Shown here piece by piece: positions 8,006 through 16,507 of a stretch of 64,000 bases of DNA (within the stretch, counting starts at the first letter, position 1; every line of letters begins with the position of its first letter). The position numbers were made by a program, and so were the translations under genes. Source of the DNA: Poriferisodalis sp965205175 (GTDB lineage: Bacteria > Actinomycetota > Acidimicrobiia > Acidimicrobiales > Poriferisodalaceae). The stretch spans positions 1,054,001 through 1,118,000 of the forward strand of contig NZ_OZ242038.1 in assembly GCF_965205175.1 (NCBI RefSeq), written 5' to 3'. The notes under the pieces were generated by a model. The model did not search any database. It saw nothing but the letters and a program-made list of their open reading frames with translations, and had not been told where the DNA came from.

Positions 8006-9735
8006 TCGCGGTCGGCGATCTCGTCGATTCGGCGCCGGTACTTGGGTGCGCCGCCGTTGTACACGAGGTAGCGGATGGTGCCCTTCTCGTGTCCGTCGAC
8101 GTTGGAGTTGTAGCCGGTGAACCATCCCTGCGCCTTGCGCATCAGCACCATTGCGTACATCTCGATGACGTGGTCGGTCCATTCCCGCTCGGCATCCGCG
8201 TCGGCCTCGAAGCGGGTGTAGCCGCGCTCGGCGACGAAGTCGAGCAGGCCCGTTGCCCAGTCGACGGCCATCTCGATGCCCCGCGGGTAGTTGCTGGAAG
8301 CTGAGCCGCTCTGCGGACCGGCGATGGTCAGCAGGTTCGGGAAGCCGTTGACCATCAGCCCGATATAGGTGACCGGCCCGTCGCGCCATTTGTCGCGCAG
8401 CGCCAAGCCGCCCGAGCCGCGAATGTCGATGCGGTCGAAGGCGCCGGTGATGGCATCGAAGCCGGTGGCGTACACGATGAGGTCGAACTCGTAGTGCCGC
8501 TCGCTGGTCTGGATGCCAGTCGGGGTGATCCGGGTGATGGGCGTCTGGGTCAAGTCCACCAAGTCCACGTTCGGCCGGTTGTAGGTTTCGTAGTAGTTCG
8601 TTTCGAGTGGGACGCGCTGCACGCCGAAGCCGTGGTCGGTGGGTATCAGCTTCTCGGCCACGATCGGGTCGTGTACCCGCTCCCTGATCTTGTCGGCGAT
8701 GAACGCTGACAGCTCGGCATTGGCTTCCTCGTCGAAGAAGATCTCGCGGAAGTTGGCCATCCAGATGCCGAATCCCGGCTCTCCGTACAGCTTCTCCCAC
8801 ATGGCGCGACGTTCGTCGGCTGGCACGTTCCAGAAGCCGCGGCGGTCCGGCTCGTGCTCGAAGCCGCCCGGGGTACGCGCGCACTTGTCGAAGATTTGGT
8901 CGTAGCGGGCGCGGATGCCGGCCATCTCCTCGTCGGAGATCTCGCTGTTGTGCAGCGGCGCGCACCAGTTGGGGCGTCGCTGGAAGACGGTCAGATGCTG
9001 GGCCTGCTCGCCGATGGCGGCGATGGCCTGCACGCCGGTCGCGCCGGTGCCGATGACCGCCACCCGCTTGCCGGCCAGCTCGACCGGCTCGGCAGGCCAG
9101 TGGTAGGTGTGGAACGACGGCCCTTCGAACACGTCGGTGCCGTCGGCGTTGACCCCGTCGATGCGGGGATAGGTCGGCGCGGACAGCAGGCCGAGGGCAG
9201 TGAGCAAGAAGCGGCAGCTCAGGTCGCGGCCGTCGCCGAGGTGCAGCCGCCAGATGCCGGCAGTGTCGTCGAAGTGCGCCGACTCCACCGTGCAGTCGAA
9301 CTGCATGTGCTTGCGCAAGTCGAACTTGTCCGCGACGTGGTTCAGGTAGCGAAGATTCTCCGGCTGCGGCGAGAACCGCTCCTTCCAGTGCCACTCGCCG
9401 AGCAGCTCCTCGGAGAACGAGTACCCGTAGGTGTAGCTCTCCGAATCGAACCGGCAGCCCGGGTAGCGGTTCCAGAACCACGTGCCGCCGAGATCGCTGC
9501 CCATCTCGAGCACCGTGGCACGGACGCCGCGCTCGGCCAGTCGGTACATCTGGTAGATGCCCCCCACACCGGCCCCGATGATGATGACCTCGTAGTCGGG
9601 CTGGTCCGCGTCGGCTCGGTCACATGCGAGACGGTCTGGCGCGTCGGGCACGGGCATGCCGTTCGTCGTGCCAGTGGACGCAGCGGCTGAAGTACCTGCC
9701 ATGGGCTCCTGCTTTGTCGACTTGTCGTCAGCCAA
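7903..9735 (-). CDS. Flavin-containing Baeyer-Villiger-type monooxygenase
   Basis: FAD- and NADPH-dependent monooxygenase of the cyclohexanone/phenylacetone monooxygenase class, which inserts oxygen next to a ketone. After a ~45-residue low-complexity N terminus comes an FAD Rossmann motif (VIIIGAGVGGIYQMYRLAERG region), then GGTWFWNRYPGCRFD, then FEGPSFHTYHWP, an exact fit to the Baeyer-Villiger fingerprint F-x-G-x-x-x-H-x-x-x-W-P, and a second nucleotide motif VIGTGATGVQAI. Length (610) is slightly above the usual 540-600 because of the N-terminal tail. The last ~34 residues overlap the MFS gene on the other strand. Substrate unknown; a steroid, terpenoid or cyclic ketone role is only a guess. 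Confidence 0.92.
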   Translation of the reverse strand: MADDKSTKQEPMAGTSAAASTGTTNGMPVPDAPDRLACDRADADQPDYEVIIIGAGVGGIYQMYRLAERGVRATVLEMGSDLGGTWFWNRYPGCRFDSESYTYGYSFSEELLGEWHWKERFSPQPENLRYLNHVADKFDLRKHMQFDCTVESAHFDDTAGIWRLHLGDGRDLSCRFLLTALGLLSAPTYPRIDGVNADGTDVFEGPSFHTYHWPAEPVELAGKRVAVIGTGATGVQAIAAIGEQAQHLTVFQRRPNWCAPLHNSEISDEEMAGIRARYDQIFDKCARTPGGFEHEPDRRGFWNVPADERRAMWEKLYGEPGFGIWMANFREIFFDEEANAELSAFIADKIRERVHDPIVAEKLIPTDHGFGVQRVPLETNYYETYNRPNVDLVDLTQTPITRITPTGIQTSERHYEFDLIVYATGFDAITGAFDRIDIRGSGGLALRDKWRDGPVTYIGLMVNGFPNLLTIAGPQSGSASSNYPRGIEMAVDWATGLLDFVAERGYTRFEADADAEREWTDHVIEMYAMVLMRKAQGWFTGYNSNVDGHEKGTIRYLVYNGGAPKYRRRIDEIADRDYEGVSFATERTTVSRPLAATVPRASTPTAAEAK

Positions 9736-9786
9736 CAGTAGTGCAGCGACTTCATGGCGTCCCGAGGCGGTGACGCGCGACGTGCG

Positions 9787-10047
9787 TCAGCTCTCCGACG
9801 ACGTGTCCGAGGTCGATGGCGACGCGGCCGCGCCCAGGGTCCGATCTCGGGACCGATCTCGGCGTGCGCGCAAGATTGCCGCAACCGACCACGCGATGCC
9901 GACGACCACCAGCGCGCTGCCCACGGTGGTACCGATGCCGACGCCGGTCTGGAGACGTTCCGCCGCGACGGCCAGCGAGGCGGCCACGAAGACGAGACCA
10001 GCGGCCAGAGACAGCAGATCGAAACGGCGGGGAGTCGTGCGGGTCAT
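9787..10047 (-). CDS. Small two-TM membrane protein next to PspC/LiaF-like gene
   Basis: An 86-residue protein with two predicted membrane segments (about 10-28 and 40-60) and a basic then Ser/Thr-rich cytoplasmic tail. I do not recognise the family. Its start overlaps the stop of the upstream PspC-domain gene by 4 bp on the same strand, so the two are almost certainly cotranscribed and translationally coupled. A small accessory membrane partner in an envelope-stress module is possible but unproven. Confidence 0.6.
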   Translation of the reverse strand: MTRTTPRRFDLLSLAAGLVFVAASLAVAAERLQTGVGIGTTVGSALVVVGIAWSVAAILRARRDRSRDRTLGAAASPSTSDTSSES

Positions 10048-11666
10048 CGGTCAAGCGCTCCAATCCTCTCGTGGCGCCACTGCGCTTGGTTGTCAGGGAT
10101 GCTGATGATCTCCACGGTGCCGACGCCGACATCGATGTCCAGCTGCACCCTCGCCTCCGCGTCCGGATGGGCAGGGAATCCCAGTTCCCGGCTCACCCCG
10201 ATACCTCCCGTGTCTCCGATGTTCCTCGTCAGTCGCAGCCGGCCGTCGCGAAGGTGCGACAGCATCACCCAGCCGGTGCCGACGTTGATGTCCAGCATCG
10301 AGTGGAGCCGATCGGGAACCAGCACGATGAGTTCGCCGACCGCGAGGTCGATCTCGTAATCGTGGACGCCGCTGCGTTGCATGAAGGCGGTGAAGTCGAC
10401 GGTGAGATTGCCGATGCCGTGGCGTATCTCCGTCTCGTCGGCGCCGAAGCCGCTCACGAACACGTGATCCTCGCCGAAGCCGGAGCCCCACGAGGCCCGG
10501 CTGCCGGCGGTCAGCAACAGACCTGAGGCCAGCAGCGCGCCGACGGCCAACAGCGTTCGTGCCGGCACTGTAAACGCAGACGCGACGAGGCCGATGCCCA
10601 CGATGCCCAAGGCGCCCGCCAACGTCGGCGCGATATGCGCGTCCAGCGCACCGGTGCTGTGCAGGACGGCGATGACTCCGGCGTAGACCACCAGCAATGC
10701 CAGGCTGACAGCACCCACTGCCGAGGCACCGCGCCGCCTGCGGACGCGGTCGGCGCGCAGAGGCCGGGCTGCGGCCGCCGGTGTGCGACCGGCATCGGCG
10801 GGGTCTGGCGATGTCGTGGGAGCGGTCGCCGATCGCGTGCGCCGGTACGGCCACAGCACCAGCGCCGCGCCCAGCGCCAGCAACAGGAGCCCCACGACCG
10901 GGAACCCCAGAGGCCCGCGGTCCAGTCCGTCTGCCAGCCCGTCGAACAGGTCTTCGCCGCGTTGGACAACGACGACGATGCCCAGACCGATGAGAACCAC
11001 TGCGACCGCGACGCGCCAGCGTGGACGACCGCGATCGCTACTTGTGCGGCCGCTCGGGTGCTTTGGGGCCTCGCCGGACGGTCTCCTTGTGGACAGCCCG
11101 GACAGCCTGGCTGCGAGGATGCTCGGCCCGTCGGGGCTGGGCAGCGCCAGCCAAGCAATCGCATAGAGCACGAGCCAGCCGAAGACGTAGGCGACAACCT
11201 CGCCGCCGCCGAGCCCGGCGCCGAAGCCGACGAACAGCAGCAGTGCTGCGGCCGCCGCGACCCAGCCGATGCGCACTGCTGCCGGCGCGAGACCGAGCCG
11301 TTCTGCCAGTCCGCCGGCCACGCCGCCAAGCACCCGGTTGTCGTCACTGCGCCTGAGTCGAGGTTCGCTGCGCTCGGAGACCCCCGCACCTGCATCGACC
11401 GAGCCGTCGGCCTCTGGCCGGCTGTCGCCCTGCGCTGCTGTCTTGTCTGCCGGTTCGTTGTCGGCTGGCGCATCGTCTGCGGGCTCAGTGTCTGCGCCCG
11501 CGACATCGCTCGATTCGTCATGCGAGCCCTCAGCACGTTGCGCGCTGTCAGGTGCATCGTCTGACGCATCGTGAGGCCGGTCGGCGTCGTTGCTCAGACT
11601 CGGACCTGCGTTCTCGCTGGTGGGAACGTCAGCGTGCTCGTCGTCGGCCACAACGCCATGATGCAA
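10044..11666 (-). CDS. PspC-domain membrane protein with LiaF-like C-terminal domain
   Basis: A 540-residue protein. Residues 1-100 are an acidic, Asp/Ala/Pro-rich tail containing 15-nt repeats. Residues ~105-180 are a PspC domain (DNRVLGGVAGGLAERLGL followed by a hydrophobic helix). Several membrane segments follow, and the last ~120 residues, after GFGEDHVFVSGF, form a beta-rich domain with repeated short strands like the LiaF C-terminal domain. In Gram-positives, PspC and LiaF proteins sense envelope damage and control two-component systems. The divergent neighbour is a PspC-fused sensor kinase with its response regulator, which supports that role by context. Confidence 0.82.
   Translation of the reverse strand: MHHGVVADDEHADVPTSENAGPSLSNDADRPHDASDDAPDSAQRAEGSHDESSDVAGADTEPADDAPADNEPADKTAAQGDSRPEADGSVDAGAGVSERSEPRLRRSDDNRVLGGVAGGLAERLGLAPAAVRIGWVAAAAALLLFVGFGAGLGGGEVVAYVFGWLVLYAIAWLALPSPDGPSILAARLSGLSTRRPSGEAPKHPSGRTSSDRGRPRWRVAVAVVLIGLGIVVVVQRGEDLFDGLADGLDRGPLGFPVVGLLLLALGAALVLWPYRRTRSATAPTTSPDPADAGRTPAAAARPLRADRVRRRRGASAVGAVSLALLVVYAGVIAVLHSTGALDAHIAPTLAGALGIVGIGLVASAFTVPARTLLAVGALLASGLLLTAGSRASWGSGFGEDHVFVSGFGADETEIRHGIGNLTVDFTAFMQRSGVHDYEIDLAVGELIVLVPDRLHSMLDINVGTGWVMLSHLRDGRLRLTRNIGDTGGIGVSRELGFPAHPDAEARVQLDIDVGVGTVEIISIPDNQAQWRHERIGALDR
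11442..11501 (-). repeat. 15-nt in-frame tandem repeat, 4 units
   Basis: Four 15-nt units (11442-11456, 11457-11471, 11472-11486, 11487-11501) encode AGADT/EPADD/APADN/EPADK in the acidic N-terminal tail of the PspC/LiaF-like protein. Units are diverged but keep the same five-codon period. Confidence 0.7.
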
Positions 11667-11790
11667 GACGAGTCGGCGCGGCTTCCACCGGTTGCCGTGG
11701 GTGATGTCCCTGATGCGTCCCTCAGTGATGTCCGCGCACTCAGGGCTCTGCCGCAGTGGTGTGTGCGAAGCGCTGTGACATCATCGCCGT

Positions 11791-12966
11791 ATGGGCTGGC
11801 GCCTCGACCGCTTGCCGCATCGGCCCCGAGACGCACGCGTCATCGCCGGTGTCTGCGGCGGTCTCGCCGCGAAGATGGGAATCGATGTCGCCGTCGTCAG
11901 GGCCGCGTTCGCGGTGCTGACCGTGGTATGGATCGGCCCGCCGCTGTACCTGCTGGCGTGGCTGATCCTGCCTGCGGCGCGCACAGACGCTCCGCGCCGC
12001 CGACTGCCCCACCGACGTGGCCGACCGCCGGCGCTGCGCCAAGCCGCAGGACTCGTGCTGATGCTTGCGGGTGCCGTCGTGCTGGCGCGCTCCGGGAATC
12101 TCGCCTTCACCGAAGATGTGCTGTGGCCGCTGCTGCTGGTGGGCGTGGGCGTGGGTGTGGTGGTGTGGCGCACCGCCCCCGACTCCGGCTCTGCCAGGTC
12201 GTCGCGGCCGCGGTTTTCGGTGCTGAGGATCGCCGCGGGCATGGTGATGCTGACGCTGGGCATCGGGCTGCTCGCAGCGACACGTCTGTCGCTGTCTGCG
12301 GTGCGCGACGGCGTGCTGTCGGCCGGCTTGGCTGTCGGAGGCGTGGCGCTCATCGTCGGGCCGTGGGTGTCGGTGCTGGTGCGCGAGCGCAGGGAGGAGC
12401 GCCTGCGCCGGCTGCTGGCCGACGAGCGTGCTGAGACCGCAGCGCATCTCCACGACTCGGTGTTGCAGACGCTGGCGCTCATGCAGCGTTCCGACGACGC
12501 GGCAGCGATGTCGGCGTTGGCTCGCCGACAAGAGCGCGAGCTGCGCCGCTGGCTCTACGGCGAGCGGGTGCCGTCGCCCCACGACACGGTGCGTGAAGCC
12601 GTCGAGCGCCTGGCGGTCAGCGCCGAAGACCGCTACGGCGTGGTGATCGAGGTGGTGACGGTGGGCAATGCGCCGATGGATGCTGCGTGCGAGGCGCTCG
12701 TGGCTGCTGCCGGCGAGGCGATGACCAACGCGGCCCGCTGGTCGGAATGCTCCCGTGTGGACGTGTACGTGGAGGCAGCCCACAGTCGGGTGGAGGCCTA
12801 CGTGCGCGACCGCGGCGTCGGCTTCGACCGGGATGCTGTCAACGGCGACTGCCGCGGCATCAAGGACTCGATCGAAGGACGCCTTGCACGGGTCGGCGGC
12901 ACCTGCGACATCTCCACTGCTGCGGGTGTCGGTACCGAGGTGCATCTGGCCGTGGGCAGGTCGTGA
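11791..12966 (+). CDS. PspC-domain sensor histidine kinase (NarL-type partner)
   Basis: A 391-residue kinase. Residues ~12-65 are a PspC domain (DARVIAGVCGGLAAKMGI, then a membrane helix). Two or three further membrane segments follow (~85-190). The HisKA_3-type dimerisation box is TAAHLHDSVLQTLALM with the phospho-acceptor His, and the C-terminal HATPase domain shows EAMTNAARWSEC (N box) and VRDRGVGFD (G1 box). It therefore senses at the membrane and phosphorylates the response regulator whose start overlaps its stop by 4 bp (GTGA). It is divergent from the PspC/LiaF-like gene across 124 bp, a likely shared promoter region. The fusion of the sensor PspC domain directly to the kinase is typical of actinobacterial envelope-stress systems. 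Confidence 0.9.
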   Translation: MGWRLDRLPHRPRDARVIAGVCGGLAAKMGIDVAVVRAAFAVLTVVWIGPPLYLLAWLILPAARTDAPRRRLPHRRGRPPALRQAAGLVLMLAGAVVLARSGNLAFTEDVLWPLLLVGVGVGVVVWRTAPDSGSARSSRPRFSVLRIAAGMVMLTLGIGLLAATRLSLSAVRDGVLSAGLAVGGVALIVGPWVSVLVRERREERLRRLLADERAETAAHLHDSVLQTLALMQRSDDAAAMSALARRQERELRRWLYGERVPSPHDTVREAVERLAVSAEDRYGVVIEVVTVGNAPMDAACEALVAAAGEAMTNAARWSECSRVDVYVEAAHSRVEAYVRDRGVGFDRDAVNGDCRGIKDSIEGRLARVGGTCDISTAAGVGTEVHLAVGRS

Positions 12967-13697
12967 GCGTGGCGTTGCGCTCGCGCTCGGCAAGTACGGT
13001 CGCCGGTGTGACCGACGGACGCTGTCGCGTGGTCATCGTCGATGACCATCATCTGTTTCGCAGCGGTGTGCGGGCTGAGCTCGGCGAGGCAGTCGAGGTG
13101 GTTGCCGACGCCGGAGATGTCGCGGACGCTGTCGCGGCAATCGAGCGCTACCGGCCCGATGTGGTGCTGTTGGACGTTCACCTGCCGTCGGGTTCGGGCT
13201 GCGAGGTCATCGAAGCCGTCGCCGACGCGGGGGTGAGCACCCGATTCTTGGCGTTGTCGGTGTCCGACGCTGCGCAGGATGTGATCGGCGCTGTGCGCGC
13301 CGGTGCGCGCGGCTACGTCACCAAGTCGATCTCGGGAGCAGACCTAGCCGCCGCCATCGCTCGCGTCCGCGCCGGCGACGCCGTGTTCTCGCCGCGCTTG
13401 GCCGGCTTCGTGCTCGATGCGTTCGCCGCCGATGCCGCTGACGGCTCCGCCGGTTCGGCGAGCGACGCACGCGACCCCGTCGATGCTGACGGCGCTGAGG
13501 ACCTGCATCGGCTGACGGCCCGCGAGCGAGAGGTGATGCGTCACCTGGCGCGCGGCTACCTGTACAAGGAGATCGCCTATCAGCTCGGCATCTCGGTCAA
13601 GACTGTTGAGTCGCATGCCTCGGCGGTGCTTCGCAAGCTGCAGTTGACCAACCGCCACCAGCTCAGCCGCTGGGCCGCTGCCCGACGCATCTGGTAG
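12963..13697 (+). CDS. LuxR/NarL-family response regulator
   Basis: Two-domain transcription factor: receiver domain (VVIVDDHHLFRSGVRAEL, phospho-acceptor Asp in VVLLDVHLPSG, Lys in GYVTKSIS) and a C-terminal LuxR HTH (LTAREREVMRHLARG, then YQLGISVKTVESHASAVLRK). A variable linker of Asp/Ala/Ser separates them. I chose GTG 12963, which overlaps the kinase stop as GTGA; a GTG at 13008 just before the receiver domain is also possible. It is the obvious partner of the PspC kinase and may regulate the divergent PspC/LiaF operon. Targets are not identifiable from the sequence. Confidence 0.92.
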   Translation: MSVALRSRSASTVAGVTDGRCRVVIVDDHHLFRSGVRAELGEAVEVVADAGDVADAVAAIERYRPDVVLLDVHLPSGSGCEVIEAVADAGVSTRFLALSVSDAAQDVIGAVRAGARGYVTKSISGADLAAAIARVRAGDAVFSPRLAGFVLDAFAADAADGSAGSASDARDPVDADGAEDLHRLTAREREVMRHLARGYLYKEIAYQLGISVKTVESHASAVLRKLQLTNRHQLSRWAAARRIW

Positions 13698-13710
13698 GCG
13701 CTTGCGCCGG

Positions 13711-14535
13711 TCAGCGTCGGGCGTGGTCGGCCAGCCAGCGAAAGCAGGGGTCGGCGCGCGCATCGGCCATGAGTTCGGGGTGCCACTGCACCGCCAGAAT
13801 CGGCAGCGCCTCGTGTTCGATGCCCTCGATGATCCCGTCAGGCGAATGGGCCGTGGCGAGATAGCCGTCCCCGAGCTGATCGACCGCTTGGTGGTGCAGC
13901 GAGTTCACCGCCAGTTCGGGGCCGTACAGCTGGCGCAGCCGGCTGCCCGGCGTGGTGGTGACGGTGTGCGGGGTCGCATCAGGCGGGCCGTCGGTGAACG
14001 CGTGCTCGGGCAAGTGCTGGTGCAGAGTGCCGCCGGCAGCGATGTTGATGAGCTGTGGGCCGCGGCAGATGCCCAGCACCGGCAAGTCGTTGGAGATAGC
14101 GGCGTCGAGCAGCGCGATTTCGAAGGCGTCGCGCAGCGGAATGGCGCTGCCGCCACTGTCGGTGCCGGCGTTGCTGCTGCCGGTGTTGCTGTTGACGGGG
14201 TTGCCGTTGATGGCGGCGCGGCCGGCGGGCGCCCTGTCGGCAGTTTCGGCGAACACGTCGTCGCCGCTGTAGGCAGCGCTCTGCAGGCGGTCCGCGTAGA
14301 GACTGGCCGCGACGTCCTCGCCGCCGCTCAGCAGGACGCCGTCGAGGCGCGGCACGATGTCGGCAGGGTCGGCGTCGAGCGGCAGGTGTACGGCCACGGC
14401 GCCTGCTGCGTGAACCGCTTGGGCATAGTGAGCGATGTACACGTCCACTTGGACATTGACGAACACCGGCGGGAAGCCTGCGATGCGGTCGCCGGATCGT
14501 CGCCGCCCCGACAGTCCGATGAGCGGCATGGGCAC
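13711..14535 (-). CDS. Class I glutamine amidotransferase, PuuD-like gamma-glutamyl hydrolase
   Basis: Peptidase C26 family protein (274 residues), the group that includes PuuD, which hydrolyses gamma-glutamyl-GABA in putrescine breakdown. The nucleophile Cys157 is in LGICRGPQL. The catalytic His-Glu are in AVQWHPELMA, and SLHHQAVDQLG is also conserved. An extra segment at ~105-130 is made of 15-nt repeats rich in Asn, Ser and Gly and interrupts the usual fold at a surface loop. No other polyamine genes lie nearby, so the natural substrate is uncertain. Its start codon is only 13 bp from the ATG of the divergent beta-propeller gene. Confidence 0.85.
   Translation of the reverse strand: MPMPLIGLSGRRRSGDRIAGFPPVFVNVQVDVYIAHYAQAVHAAGAVAVHLPLDADPADIVPRLDGVLLSGGEDVAASLYADRLQSAAYSGDDVFAETADRAPAGRAAINGNPVNSNTGSSNAGTDSGGSAIPLRDAFEIALLDAAISNDLPVLGICRGPQLINIAAGGTLHQHLPEHAFTDGPPDATPHTVTTTPGSRLRQLYGPELAVNSLHHQAVDQLGDGYLATAHSPDGIIEGIEHEALPILAVQWHPELMADARADPCFRWLADHARR
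14164..14208 (-). repeat. 15-nt in-frame tandem repeat, about 3 units
   Basis: Units GCCGGCGTTGCTGCT (14164-14178), GCCGGTGTTGCTGTT (14179-14193) and a diverged third (14194-14208) encode SNAG/SNTG-type pentapeptides within the PuuD-like amidotransferase. Confidence 0.7.
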
Positions 14536-14548
14536 TGCGCCACCCTAG

Positions 14549-15991
14549 ATGTACTGTCGCGTGATCGAGAGCGAGTCTCCGTCGGGGGTTGCGCCGAAGC
14601 CGTCTGAGGCTTCCGTGCGGCGTATGCGGCGTAACCCGAGTGGCCGGTCTCGACTGCGGCGCCTGGCCGCGGCTGCCGCTGTCGCCGTCCTGGTCGTTGC
14701 GGCGGCGGTCGGTCTGTGGCTCGTTCAGCTCCGAACCACCGACGATGCCGACCTTGCGCGACCGCCGGTTCCGCCAAGCCCAGCAGCGCCGAGCGCAGTC
14801 GAATCCGCATCGGTCGGGGATACAGCGGGCGACGCCGCTTCGCTTCCGCCGGCACCTGCTGCGGTCGGCGAGCAGGCGCAGCGTGACGGTTCGGCGGGCT
14901 CGCAACGGTCACAGGCGTTCGGCGAACCGGACCATCCCGTCTCGGGGGTGGAGCCGCGTCTCTCGTCGCCGGCGCCGTCTGACGCGTCCGCGCTGGCGGC
15001 CCAGCTCGGCCGGCCTGCTGACGTCTGCCGGGGCGTGCTTCCGGCTCGCAGGGTTCAGCTCCCGCTGCGTTTCGCGAGCACGAAGCCCGACGGCATCGAC
15101 CATCTGGCGTGGTCGCCGGACTGCCGCCGCATGGTGTTCCGAGTGGGGCGCACGCTGTGGGTTGCCGACGGCGACGGTACCGGTGACGCCCCGTTCTTCT
15201 CGGCTCAGCGCGGCTTGAGCGCGCCCGCGTGGTCGCCCGACGGTGAGTGGATCGCCTTCGTGCAGGCAGCCATCGTCGACGGCGAGCGAGCGAGCCACAT
15301 CTACATCGTGCGACCGAATGCGCTCGGATTGGATCGGATCACCTCCGGTGCCGTGTTGGATCAAGCGCCGTCGTGGTCGCCCGACGGCACCCGCATCGCC
15401 TTCTCGCGCCGAACGCGGGTCGCTGTCGCGGCAGAACAAGTTGAGGATCCGAATCTCGGCGATGAAGGCGGCTTCGGGGCTGATCGCACCTCCGAAAAAG
15501 TTCAAGAGTCAGTTCGATCTGGCGGCTACCTGTTCGACCAGTACTTGGTGGTGATCACCGTGGCGACCGGTGCCGAGCAGACCTTCGCCGTCGGCGGCGA
15601 GCATGAGTCGTGGCCGTCGTGGTCACCCGACGGCGAGTCGATTGCGCATCGGGCAGGCGGCGCTCTGGCACTGTTACGCCTCGATGATGTCTCGCAGACC
15701 ACGCTGGTCGACAACGTGACCAATGGCGCAGCTGTGTGGTCGCCTGACGGCACCGCAGTGGCGGCGTTCAGCGAATGGTCGGCAGACGGGACAACGATCG
15801 TCGTGAGCTGGCCGCATGATCTGAGCGCAGCCGAGCAGACGGTCGCTGTCTCCGGTCAGCCCGAGACCACCAAGCCGTCCAATCCGCCGACGCTCCGCTG
15901 GAGCGAATCCGGCGAATACTTGCTGTTCCACCACACCGATTCCAGCGGCAGCCATTGGGCATACCGCATCCCCACCCCCCAGCCGCCCTAA
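14549..15991 (+). CDS. Membrane-anchored TolB-like beta-propeller protein
   Basis: A protein with a single N-terminal membrane anchor (~residues 38-60, after an Arg-rich stretch), a Pro/Ala/Ser linker to ~150, then a beta-propeller. Five copies of the PD40 motif are visible: LAWSPDCRRMVF, PAWSPDGEWIAF, PSWSPDGTRIAF, PSWSPDGESIAH, VWSPDGTAVAA. Such propellers usually bind peptides, glycans or partner proteins outside the membrane. The ATG at 14549 leaves no room for a promoter between the divergent genes; GTG 14615 or ATG 14624 may be the real start. Function is not known. Confidence 0.82.
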   Translation: MYCRVIESESPSGVAPKPSEASVRRMRRNPSGRSRLRRLAAAAAVAVLVVAAAVGLWLVQLRTTDDADLARPPVPPSPAAPSAVESASVGDTAGDAASLPPAPAAVGEQAQRDGSAGSQRSQAFGEPDHPVSGVEPRLSSPAPSDASALAAQLGRPADVCRGVLPARRVQLPLRFASTKPDGIDHLAWSPDCRRMVFRVGRTLWVADGDGTGDAPFFSAQRGLSAPAWSPDGEWIAFVQAAIVDGERASHIYIVRPNALGLDRITSGAVLDQAPSWSPDGTRIAFSRRTRVAVAAEQVEDPNLGDEGGFGADRTSEKVQESVRSGGYLFDQYLVVITVATGAEQTFAVGGEHESWPSWSPDGESIAHRAGGALALLRLDDVSQTTLVDNVTNGAAVWSPDGTAVAAFSEWSADGTTIVVSWPHDLSAAEQTVAVSGQPETTKPSNPPTLRWSESGEYLLFHHTDSSGSHWAYRIPTPQPP

Positions 15992-16022
15992 GTGGCGAAC
16001 GGCACGATGTACAATCCGGTGT

Positions 16023-16289
16023 ATGCACCGAACCAATGTGTATCTGACCGCCGAGCAGACTGCGTTTCTCGATGCTCGCGCTGAGATGGCCGGAACGACT
16101 CGCAGCGCGGCCCTGCAGAGCATCATCGACGAAGCAGCGGCGCGACCTGTCGGGATCGACGCCGAGATTCGCGCTGCCTTCGCAGCACTGGCCGACGGCT
16201 ACGCCGAGGCAGCCAGCCGCTTGTTCGACAAAGATCCGCTGCTCAGCATCGACCCAGTGAATGCATACCTCGCAGACGCGGCGCGCTAA
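16023..16289 (+). CDS. Ribbon-helix-helix antitoxin-like protein
   Basis: An 88-residue protein with a CopG/RHH-like N terminus: a short strand HRTNVYLTAEQ then two helices (TAFLDARAEMAGTTRSAALQSIIDEA), the usual DNA-binding half of a type II antitoxin. The C-terminal ~45 residues would bind a toxin. Twelve bases downstream is a 20-codon stump of what looks like the toxin start, so this seems to be an orphaned antitoxin at the edge of a recombined region. The exact toxin family is unproven. Confidence 0.72.
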   Translation: MHRTNVYLTAEQTAFLDARAEMAGTTRSAALQSIIDEAAARPVGIDAEIRAAFAALADGYAEAASRLFDKDPLLSIDPVNAYLADAAR

Positions 16290-16301
16290 GCCCCGACAGT
16301 C

Positions 16302-16361
16302 GTGCCGGTCGTCGACGATCATCTCGCGCTGTCGATCCTCGCCGGACGGTTCCGTCGTTAG
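16302..16361 (+). pseudogene. Beheaded toxin remnant after RHH antitoxin
   Basis: A 20-codon frame with GTG start reads VPVVDDHLALSILAGRFRR then stop. The pattern 'hydrophobic strand, VxDDHLxLxxLAG' resembles the first strand and helix of PIN-like toxins that follow RHH antitoxins in actinobacteria. Right after the stop the base composition becomes visibly A/T-richer, so the rest of the toxin was probably replaced. Family assignment rests on a short segment. Confidence 0.45.
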
Positions 16362-16507
16362 TGGCTTATAGAAATATCGGCCGCTCGTGGCCCTTGACCG
16401 CTATGGTAGATGACTTCGAACCGCACGTAGAATCCACACACTCTAGCAACCGATACGTTACCCTTGCTGCTGGCAATTGACGTGGAATCAGAGATCGTGA
16501 TTGATGC

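Noticed and set aside
11740..12993. 417-residue open frame on the minus strand
   Set aside because: Fully antisense to the PspC kinase, which has complete family motifs; His/Arg/Gln-rich composition is typical of high-GC shadows.
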